From Spirochaetota bacterium (GTDB lineage Bacteria; Spirochaetota; Spirochaetia; SZUA-6), in the NCBI GenBank assembly GCA_003641675.1, contig QNBI01000105.1, positions 1 through 7,021 of the forward strand: a DNA stretch of 7,021 nt, read 5' to 3'. The translations under genes were made by a program, and so were the position numbers. Shown piece by piece: positions 1 through 5,480 of this stretch. Within the stretch, counting starts at the first letter, position 1; each line of letters begins with the position of its first letter. The notes beneath the pieces are model-generated. The model was given only the letters and a program-made list of their open reading frames with translations, was not told the origin of the DNA and made no database searches.

Positions 1-107
1 ATTCCCTCTTCAAAGAGGGAAATTGCCTCTTCCAATGGGATTTTACCCTCCTGTAGTTTGTCTGCCAGTTCTTCCAATCGTGAGAGTCTCTCTTCAAAAG
101 TTTTCAT
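1..107 (-). CDS. xseB: Exodeoxyribonuclease VII small subunit, partial (3' end beyond the window)
   Basis: The first 35 codons are visible, starting at the ATG at 107-105, and the rest lies beyond base 1. The peptide begins [14 protein letters not shown] and continues with an L-x-x-G-x-x-P-L-E-E-A-I-x-L-F-E-E-G pattern, which is the signature of the short helical-hairpin XseB family (usually 60-85 residues). XseB binds the C-terminal helices of XseA to make cytoplasmic exonuclease VII, which degrades single-stranded DNA to oligonucleotides. The start is supported by an AAGGAG at 123-118, about ten bases upstream and inside xseA. The ATG lies in the last codons of xseA (14-base overlap), so the two subunits are probably translationally coupled. 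Identity is secure despite truncation because the xseA partner is adjacent. Confidence 0.93.
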   Translation of the reverse strand, partial: MKTFEERLSRLEELADKLQEGKIPLEEAISLFEEG

Positions 108-1302
108 CTCTAATTATCTCCTTTATTTCAGCGTCGAGGCCGCCCCTGTATAGTTTTACATTAATTTTATCGTCAATTCTCGCATTACGTGCGTCTTTCA
201 GAATTTTTCCTGTTCTTTTTAGCGTAACAGCTGCGTATCCTTTTTTTAGAATTGTGAGCGGGGAATTAGCGTTTAATTTATTGGAAACCAACTCTACCCT
301 GTGCTCTGCCGATTTAACTAAATCTTTAACGGACCTGCTTAAAACTTCTCTGGATTCATCCAGCCTTAACAGGTAATTTTTTACAATAAGGCTGAAATTT
401 CTCTCTAAGTTCTCCCTGCTAAACCTGTTAAGTACCAGATGTGCTTTTTCGATACGCATACTCAGAGCATCTATCATTCTCCTCTGTGAAACCGATACTC
501 TCTGTATAATCTCATCGCGCGAAGCGGATACCATTTCCGCAGCTGCAGACGGAGTCGGAGCACGCAAATCTGCGGCCAGGTCGGTTAATGTAACGTCGAT
601 TTCGTGTCCAACTGCAGAGATTACCGGAATAGAAGAATCTGCTATTGCCCTAACAACTTCCTCCGTGTAGAAGGGAAGCAGGTCCTCTAAAGAGCCTCCG
701 CCCCTGGTTACTATAATAACATCGCCGAGTCTGTACATGTTGGCTCTTTTTATCTGTTCGCTTATGACTGCCGCAGCATCTGCACCCTGAACAGGTGCAG
801 GCAGGATGTTTAACTGCATAGAGGTATTACGCCTTTTGAGTACGCGGAGTATATCTTTTATTGCGGCGCCTGTTGGAGATGTGACAACTGCAACATGCGA
901 GGGAAAGAGAGGTATTCTTTTTTTCCTGTCCGCATTAAAGAGACCCTCTGTGGCGAGTTTTCTCTTTCTCTCCTCAATGAGGGCCAGCAGGCTGCCTTCT
1001 CCAGCTTTTTTTAGGGATTCACAAATTAACTGGTAGCTTCCCCTCTTGGGATATACGGATACGCTTCCTCTTGCAGTTACAAGCATTCCATCTGCCGGTT
1101 TAAATGAAAGTCCGGAGAGCCTGCTTTTAAACATTACAACAGAAATTAATGCTTCGCTGTCTTTTAGAGTGAAGTAGTAATGTCCTGTGCTTGATGGCCG
1201 GAAATTTGAAATCTCCCCCTCTATAAGAACATCGGGGAATTCTTTTTCGAGCATACTGCGGATGATATATGTGATTTCAGAAACTGAATATTTCTTTTCC
1301 AT
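94..1302 (-). CDS. xseA: Exodeoxyribonuclease VII large subunit
   Basis: A complete 402-residue XseA, the catalytic subunit of exonuclease VII, a metal-dependent bidirectional single-strand DNA exonuclease used in repair and recombination. The N-terminal OB-fold (about residues 1-100) carries GEISNF (29-34) and GHYYFTLKD (40-48). The nuclease domain shows [10 protein letters not shown] (141-150), [10 protein letters not shown] (199-208) and the GHEID / [12 protein letters not shown] block (232-256), the most conserved part of the family. Residues about 257-345 look like the long helical region that binds XseB, and the end carries the usual [11 protein letters not shown] element (347-357). Length is slightly below the E. 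coli protein (about 456) but normal for the family. The residue after RGGGSLEDL is Leu where Trp is common. The start fits the family alignment, yet no good Shine-Dalgarno precedes it; a promoter-like sequence sits directly upstream instead. Confidence 0.97.
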   Translation of the reverse strand: MEKKYSVSEITYIIRSMLEKEFPDVLIEGEISNFRPSSTGHYYFTLKDSEALISVVMFKSRLSGLSFKPADGMLVTARGSVSVYPKRGSYQLICESLKKAGEGSLLALIEERKRKLATEGLFNADRKKRIPLFPSHVAVVTSPTGAAIKDILRVLKRRNTSMQLNILPAPVQGADAAAVISEQIKRANMYRLGDVIIVTRGGGSLEDLLPFYTEEVVRAIADSSIPVISAVGHEIDVTLTDLAADLRAPTPSAAAEMVSASRDEIIQRVSVSQRRMIDALSMRIEKAHLVLNRFSRENLERNFSLIVKNYLLRLDESREVLSRSVKDLVKSAEHRVELVSNKLNANSPLTILKKGYAAVTLKRTGKILKDARNARIDDKINVKLYRGGLDAEIKEIIRDENF

Positions 1303-1338
1303 AGACGGTATAATAGTAGAGTATGATAAAATTGTGAA
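1303..1338 (-). promoter_or_regulatory. Candidate sigma70-type promoter immediately before xseA
   Basis: On the minus strand TTCACA (1338-1333, five of six to TTGACA) is followed after exactly 17 bases by TATTAT (1315-1310, five of six to TATAAT). The seven bases between the -10 element and the ATG would put transcription start at 1303 or 1302, on or next to the first base of the xseA start codon, giving a leaderless message. The same stretch has no recognisable Shine-Dalgarno, which fits. It lies in the 47-base gap after the PilZ-like gene, where I see no terminator, so read-through from upstream is also possible. Sequence match only. Confidence 0.45.
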
Positions 1339-1349
1339 GCATCTAATAT

Positions 1350-2615
1350 TTATTCGTTAAATATTTCCAGCGGGGGAGGCGGAGCACCGCCTTCCCAGAC
1401 GTTTTCATATTTAGACATGAAAGGCTTGCCGTATAGAAATTCGAAAAGAAATCTAAAATCTTCAGGTGCTATTCTCAAGAACTGAACTCCAAAAAAATAT
1501 ACACTGTTGTCTTGAAACTTGCGCATAATACGCGACCCAATAATAAGCTTCCTTTTTTGTATAATTACTATCAGGTCGAGGTCTGTGTGTATCATAAGCT
1601 CACGCCCGAGTTCCGGTGAAGTGTGCGAAAATAGAATTCCGGAAGCACTCATGTCAATTACAGGGGCTTCGTATTTTTTTTCATTGCTCTTTTCCGCATT
1701 AAAATAACCATTAATTTTTAAAGCGTAGGCAAGAACCTTGGAAAACTGGTATACATAGTCTACAAGGTTCTCTGTGATTCTTTTCCTGTTTTCCTGTGTA
1801 TTATAGATATGAATATATCCGACAATATATTCATTATAAATAATCGGAACAAAGACTTCCGAAAAAATATCTTTCTTTGTTTTTTCATAGAGGATATTTC
1901 CCAGTTTGCTTGTTATTATATAAGGAGGGGTTCCAAGATTTTCTTCGTATTTTACTAAATCTCTCTTTATAATAATGCGTTCATCTGGAAACGGGTCGTT
2001 TACAGGGAATTCATCCTCTGTAGAAGGTATCCAGAATATCTTACCTGTTTTAACGATAATTTTTTCATCGTATGTCTTAGGCATTTTGTCTCTGAACATC
2101 ATAATTTTGTTTTCCGAGACGAGAAGGGACATCTTTTTCCTGAATGAATTTACAAGAGTGCTTATTTTCGATATATCAAAATCTTTGGAAACCTTCGGAG
2201 GCTCCGGTTCTTTATATATGGAGGATTTAGGAAAATTAAGCTCAATTTTTTTCCCCTTTAGTGTAAAGGAAACCTCAATTCCCTCCGGCATTTTAATACG
2301 CTCATATTTGCGCTGGAGGTTTTTATAGACTCCTTCGGGGTGTTTTACTATGAGAATGTTGCCTTCTGTTTTTAAAACGGTAGAATTAAACGTATGGTAG
2401 TTATTTTTAAAATAAAAAAAAGCACGCACCTGGTCATTTTCTGTAAGATCTTCCATAGATTGGCTTTCACCCTGTATCGTTATTTTTTCATCGTCAGCCT
2501 GAATAATTATACCCTTAAATTCTTTTTGATTTCCGTGGAGCTCAAGGGGTATTTTATTGTCTATAAGTGATTTGAAAACAAATTCTTTCTCTATTCTTCC
2601 TACCTGCGTTCCCAT
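1350..2615 (-). CDS. PilZ-like protein with an inserted GAF-like segment (DUF1577-type, spirochaetal)
   Basis: A 421-residue protein without a signal peptide or membrane segment, so probably cytoplasmic. Residues about 1-100 are beta-rich and resemble the N-terminal domain of YcgR-type PilZ proteins, ending in an RKYER motif (102-106) that fits the R-x-x-x-R cyclic-di-GMP-binding motif at a PilZ domain entrance. The matching D-x-S-x-x-G motif, DMSASG, appears only at 321-326, followed by a PilZ-like strand pattern to about residue 397 (FFGVQFLRI near 374-382). Between the motifs, residues about 185-300 resemble a GAF sensor domain, ending in EVFVPIIYNEYIVGYIHIYN and a closing helix. The tail has a GGAPPPP stretch. 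The likely role is cyclic-di-GMP-responsive regulation, inferred from motifs. The start lies three bases after the upstream stop, with AGG at 2624-2622 overlapping that stop. The DUF1577 link is from memory and less certain than the PilZ motifs. Confidence 0.72.
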   Translation of the reverse strand: MGTQVGRIEKEFVFKSLIDNKIPLELHGNQKEFKGIIIQADDEKITIQGESQSMEDLTENDQVRAFFYFKNNYHTFNSTVLKTEGNILIVKHPEGVYKNLQRKYERIKMPEGIEVSFTLKGKKIELNFPKSSIYKEPEPPKVSKDFDISKISTLVNSFRKKMSLLVSENKIMMFRDKMPKTYDEKIIVKTGKIFWIPSTEDEFPVNDPFPDERIIIKRDLVKYEENLGTPPYIITSKLGNILYEKTKKDIFSEVFVPIIYNEYIVGYIHIYNTQENRKRITENLVDYVYQFSKVLAYALKINGYFNAEKSNEKKYEAPVIDMSASGILFSHTSPELGRELMIHTDLDLIVIIQKRKLIIGSRIMRKFQDNSVYFFGVQFLRIAPEDFRFLFEFLYGKPFMSKYENVWEGGAPPPPLEIFNE

Positions 2616-2618
2616 TCT

Positions 2619-4076
2619 TTACCTGCCGTTTATAGAGATATAATTTTCAGTATTTATATTTCCGCTCTCAATTTTTATTAGATAATCTCCGGAATCGAGG
2701 AGAAAAACTGCCTTAAAAGGGTTTTCTTTATTATATATGCCTTTAATAAGAGTCATTGTGGGAAGAGTAAAAACCTTGATATCCGTTCCTGAATGCTTAA
2801 AGCTTATAGTATATTTCCCTCCCAAAATAATTCTCAATAGGAAAAAAGAAGGAGCTCCTTGACTGTTTAGATTGCGGCGGATTCCGTCCGGATATACCTT
2901 TTTGACATTTAAATCTGCTAAAACTGCAGAGTAGTAAACAGGCTCATTATTGGGAGATGCCGTTTTTACTGCCACCTTAAAAGATTCAATACCCAGGAAA
3001 AGGCCTGCGGTAACAGGCTTATCCGGCGAATTTCCGGTTTCATTAAAGAGGAGTTTTAAATTTTTATCACTGTAAACGGCAAGGCCCAATGCAGCATCAG
3101 TGCTTTTAACGGTAAGAGAATAGAATCCCGGCATTTCCGCCTGCGGTTTAATCCAGTCTATTCCGCCTGCAGTAATAGAACGCCTTTGCCTTTCTCCCGG
3201 TTTTATTTCTGCCGCCTGTTGTCCTGTATCTGAAGCTCCGTTAAGGGTGCCTTTGTTCTCTGTAAAATTTATTTCCAGCTTGTACTCGCCGGTTACATAC
3301 GGAATGAGTCCAGATATCTCCATTAGATAGATACCGGCATCGAGAGTAATATCTATGGGGGAAGCCTTTAGGCCATTTGTCCCCGTATTACTTGCTATCG
3401 GGAAATCATCGCCCTCTCTAAATATGAGTATTTTAATATCAATATCTGTAACTGCGGATATTTCAACCGATTTTTTATCCGTAAGCTGGAAGATAAACCT
3501 GTCTATATCCTGAAAAGTGAGGTTCCTTTCGAATACGCTTTTGCCTTTAGGCTGTATTTCAACTTCGAATCCGGGGTTGTCATCCGGTTCGAACTGGTCT
3601 TCCACCGGCGGAGGCTGTTCTGCCCCCTGATTTAAAGACGAACCTGAACCGATTAGAGCATTTATTTCGGGGGTGAGTTTAATATCCGTATACATCCCCC
3701 CGGCAAGTGAACCATCAGACTTAATAATTCGTATAACAACTCTTACCTTGTTTTGATAGGGCTGAATTTCACCTGAAACGGTAAAAATGCTGTCTGCATC
3801 CAGACTGTGTGTTATTATGGTGTGTTTATAAACAGAAACAAGATTAAGCTCAAGAAGGCTGGATATTCTCTGGCCCAAAATACCGTAGCCGCTGCTATTT
3901 TTACGGTCGGAAAGAAAGGGTTCTACGGCAATATTTAGACCTTCTCTATCCTGGATTGTCGTTTTTATATAAGCGCTTATTCTGTCCACTGCCCGATCTA
4001 TTTCTTCCAGTGAATCAGAGAGAGCCGAATAAATAGGAAGAACAGATAAAATTAAGCATATAACTTTTTTTTTCAT
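2619..4076 (-). CDS. Exported protein: FlgO/LpoB-like N-terminal domain plus PPC-like beta-sandwich modules
   Basis: A 485-residue protein of unknown function. It opens with a signal peptide (MKKK, hydrophobic 5-17, probable cleavage near residue 20), so it acts in the periplasm or at the cell surface. The Cys at 7 is too early for a lipobox. Residues about 23-132 have the pattern of small envelope domains such as FlgO, LpoB or the TolB N-terminus: an amphipathic helix, a strand around IAVEPF (49-54), a helix at GILGQRISSLLE, then a strand pair ending in VRVVIRIIKSDGSLAGG. A Pro/Gln-rich linker follows (about 144-165). Residues 163-270 resemble a bacterial pre-peptidase C-terminal (PPC) domain: an EPDD opening, DIDRFIFQL, and LDAGIYLMEI before GEYKLEI. 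Two further beta-rich segments (about 290-390 and 405-485) look like diverged copies. AGGA at 4088-4085 lies eight bases before the start. Domain calls are by pattern and need profile confirmation. Confidence 0.6.
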   Translation of the reverse strand: MKKKVICLILSVLPIYSALSDSLEEIDRAVDRISAYIKTTIQDREGLNIAVEPFLSDRKNSSGYGILGQRISSLLELNLVSVYKHTIITHSLDADSIFTVSGEIQPYQNKVRVVIRIIKSDGSLAGGMYTDIKLTPEINALIGSGSSLNQGAEQPPPVEDQFEPDDNPGFEVEIQPKGKSVFERNLTFQDIDRFIFQLTDKKSVEISAVTDIDIKILIFREGDDFPIASNTGTNGLKASPIDITLDAGIYLMEISGLIPYVTGEYKLEINFTENKGTLNGASDTGQQAAEIKPGERQRRSITAGGIDWIKPQAEMPGFYSLTVKSTDAALGLAVYSDKNLKLLFNETGNSPDKPVTAGLFLGIESFKVAVKTASPNNEPVYYSAVLADLNVKKVYPDGIRRNLNSQGAPSFFLLRIILGGKYTISFKHSGTDIKVFTLPTMTLIKGIYNKENPFKAVFLLDSGDYLIKIESGNINTENYISINGR

Positions 4077-4119
4077 CCTTCTCGTCCTGTATGTTAAAGG
4101 CTCAATTTAAAAGCAAATT

Positions 4120-4686
4120 CTAAAGGCCCAGCCGGTCTGCGATACCTCTCATAGATGTGACTGCTATGGATGCGAATTCCTCTATACTTAAGCCGAGTTT
4201 TTCGCAAAGCATGATATTCTCGCGTGAAACTTTACGTGCGAAATCCTTTTTTTTCATCCTCTTAACTACAGAAGAGGGCTTTACCGAAGACAGCTTTTTG
4301 TCCGGCATAACAAGTGCTGTTGCCACTATAAGCCCTGTGATAGTTTCACCACAGGTTAAAGCATAGTCTAAATCTGTTTTTCGTTCAACCCCAAGGCCTT
4401 CGGCGTTATGAGCCTTAATTGCATGTATATACTCATCCGGTAATTTTAGGTCTTTCAAAAGTTCAACGGTTTTTAAGCCGTGAACCGCAGGGTCCTGGGT
4501 AATATCAAAATCAAGATCGTGGATAATGCCTAGAGCCTCCCAATCTTCCTCGTTCCGGTTTAATCTTTCGGCAAGGCCTTTCATGACAGCGCCGGATGCA
4601 AGGCTGTGTTTTTTAAGCCAGTCGGACGTAACATACCGTGAGAGCAGTTCTTCTGCCTGCTGTACTGTTAAAGCTGAGTTTTCCAT
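4120..4686 (-). CDS. HD-domain predicted phosphohydrolase (HDIG-type)
   Basis: A 188-residue soluble protein of the small stand-alone HD family. The metal-binding HD signature is visible as H27 (in KKHSLA), H56-D57 (IIHDLDFD), H69, H88 and H93 (AIKAHN), with E114 (CGETITGLI) where the last acidic ligand is expected. The second half follows the family pattern: ATALVMPDKKL, a SVVKRMKKKDFARKVSRE block (139-155), and an end of the form GLSIEEFASIAVTSM...LGL. HD proteins hydrolyse phosphate esters, often of nucleotides; the substrate here cannot be told. It is not an HD-GYP cyclic-di-GMP phosphodiesterase because the GYP motif is absent. The start is three bases after the stop of the lipoprotein gene, with a strong GGAGG (4699-4695) embedded in that gene's last codons, so translation is probably coupled. 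Confidence 0.85.
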   Translation of the reverse strand: MENSALTVQQAEELLSRYVTSDWLKKHSLASGAVMKGLAERLNRNEEDWEALGIIHDLDFDITQDPAVHGLKTVELLKDLKLPDEYIHAIKAHNAEGLGVERKTDLDYALTCGETITGLIVATALVMPDKKLSSVKPSSVVKRMKKKDFARKVSRENIMLCEKLGLSIEEFASIAVTSMRGIADRLGL

Positions 4687-4689
4687 TAC

Positions 4690-5376
4690 TTATTCCTCCA
4701 TTATCCAGCTGTATGAATTGGGAACAAATACTTCCTTTTCCCTTGTTTTGGTTATTTGTTTAATATCAATCTGGACATCTGTAATGAACCAGCCGTTTTC
4801 TGTTCGTTTTAAGTATAACTGCCCCTCTGCAGTGCCTGGAGAACCGAAGAGCCTGCAGTTAACGGTTACGGTATTTTCTCCAGTGCGGTTGATTGTACTC
4901 AGCCTGTAGCTTTTAAATTTATAGGACTTATTAAAGTAATAAAGTGATAGCTTTTTTAAACTGTCGTAATCATCCGGATTAATGGTTTTTTTATCGATAG
5001 TACCCTTCTGCAGGCCTGTTATGAATTTTTTTGTTGTAAATAAAATGCTTCTGTCTGTTTTTGAAAGCTCTAACTCCGGTTCCAGTTTTCCTATTTTAAA
5101 ATCCCGGGGGTAAATATTGCCGCCGTTTTTTAGGGGGAGAAGGGTTTTTAGTATTCCTTCCGGAGATGAGTTCTGCACCGTTTTCGGGGAAAAGTTTCTC
5201 TTAAGGACTATTTTATTCGGGTTACCCTCTGTTTGAATATTCCCGTTTCCGTTTTTTACTGCGGTGCTGACAGCGGCAGGGGCTGCGGGAGTTTTCTTAC
5301 CGGTCTCATTCTTTTTCACTCTGGTGCATGAAAAAAAAATCATTAGACAAAGAAAAACGGCGAAGAGTCTGCTCAT
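4690..5376 (-). CDS. Hypothetical lipoprotein, probably anchored in the cell envelope
   Basis: A 228-residue protein I cannot assign to a named family. The N-terminus is a lipoprotein signal: MSR, a hydrophobic run to residue 15, then F14-F15-S16-C17, a relaxed lipobox of the kind spirochaetes tolerate, with lipidation expected at C17. Residues about 18-60 are a Lys/Ala/Pro/Asn/Gly-rich low-complexity tether. Residues about 70-228 look folded: a helical part (SPEGILKTLLPL; SKTDRSILFTTKKFITGLQKG) and then a beta-rich half with TVTVNCRLFGSPGTAEGQLYLKR and GWFITDVQIDI, reminiscent of NTF2-like or other small envelope folds, though this is a loose impression. It is the first gene of the minus-strand cluster and its last codons carry the ribosome-binding site of the HD gene. 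The Shine-Dalgarno of this gene is weak (an AAAGA-like run about five bases upstream). Confidence 0.75.
   Translation of the reverse strand: MSRLFAVFLCLMIFFSCTRVKKNETGKKTPAAPAAVSTAVKNGNGNIQTEGNPNKIVLKRNFSPKTVQNSSPEGILKTLLPLKNGGNIYPRDFKIGKLEPELELSKTDRSILFTTKKFITGLQKGTIDKKTINPDDYDSLKKLSLYYFNKSYKFKSYRLSTINRTGENTVTVNCRLFGSPGTAEGQLYLKRTENGWFITDVQIDIKQITKTREKEVFVPNSYSWIMEE
4695..4699 (-). promoter_or_regulatory. Shine-Dalgarno of the HD gene inside the lipoprotein gene's final codons
   Basis: GGAGG on the minus strand, eight bases before the ATG at 4686. It is formed by the codons just before the lipoprotein stop (ATG GAG GAA TAA). This fixes the HD-gene start and suggests that ribosomes finishing the lipoprotein restart on the HD gene. 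Confidence 0.8.
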
Positions 5377-5397
5377 ATATTCTTTTTATCAGATGAA

Positions 5398-5426
5398 ATG
5401 ATATTGGTCAAATACTGGAATATAAC
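5398..5426 (+). promoter_or_regulatory. Candidate promoter for the aconitase gene
   Basis: ATGATA (5398-5403, four of six to TTGACA) and TATAAC (5421-5426, five of six to TATAAT) are separated by 17 bases. Transcription would start near 5433, leaving a leader of about 48 bases before the ATG. The region is AT-rich, so chance matches are likely. A TATATT at 5439-5444 with a poorer -35 is an alternative. Confidence 0.3.
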
Positions 5427-5456
5427 ATTAAATTAAAGTATATTGAAAAAGCTCAA
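5427..5456 (-). promoter_or_regulatory. Candidate promoter for the lipoprotein-HD-PPC-PilZ operon
   Basis: On the minus strand TTGAGC (5456-5451, four of six) and TTTAAT (5432-5427, five of six) are 18 bases apart, which would start transcription near 5420 and give a leader of about 44 bases. Its -10 element abuts the proposed -10 of the plus-strand promoter, so the two divergent promoters would compete for the same DNA. An alternative -10, TATATT at 5424-5419, has a weak -35. AT-rich context lowers confidence. Confidence 0.3.
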
Positions 5457-5457
5457 T
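5442..5457. repeat. Short inverted repeat in the divergent intergenic region
   Basis: ATTGA (5442-5446) and TCAAT (5453-5457) form a perfect five-base inverted repeat around a six-base spacer, and a further CAATCATTG palindrome overlaps its right arm (5454-5462). It lies between the proposed promoters and the aconitase Shine-Dalgarno, a position suited to an operator. It is short and AT-rich, so it may be chance. Confidence 0.25.
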
Positions 5458-5470
5458 CATTGTACAGTTT

Positions 5471-5475
5471 GGAGG
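5471..5475 (+). promoter_or_regulatory. Shine-Dalgarno of the aconitase gene
   Basis: A full GGAGG lies five bases before the ATG at 5481. It supports this start, and the protein N-terminus (MGFTQTAKIIRAHLVEG) agrees with the family start. Confidence 0.85.
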
Positions 5476-5480
5476 AATAT

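Noticed and set aside
2..21. Nine-base perfect inverted repeat with almost no loop (AAGAGGGAA and its complement).
   Set aside because: It lies within the xseB codons for the conserved SLFEEG segment, has no following T-run visible, and is best explained by the codons used there; not called as a terminator.
780..800. Seven-base inverted repeat CTGCACC / GGTGCAG around a seven-base spacer.
   Set aside because: It is deep inside the xseA coding region, over the PAPVQGAD segment, with nothing suggesting regulation.
23..2328. Plus-strand open frames opposite xseA and the PilZ-like gene (for example 23-376, 806-1036, 1975-2328).
   Set aside because: They are Ser/Phe/Leu-rich translations antisense to clearly coding frames and lack supporting start signals.
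4120..4686. HD-GYP cyclic-di-GMP phosphodiesterase, suggested by the nearby PilZ-like gene.
   Set aside because: The protein has the HD residues but no GYP motif or the surrounding HHE-x-x-D-G-x-G-Y-P block, so a direct cyclic-di-GMP role is not supported.
4071..5339. Nine-base homopolymer runs within the signal-peptide codons of the exported protein (T at 4065-4073) and the lipoprotein (A at 5331-5339), considered as phase-variation tracts.
   Set aside because: Runs of seven or eight A or T are common elsewhere in these genes from Lys and Phe codons, and nine is short for a contingency locus; both frames are intact. Comparing run lengths between strains would settle it.
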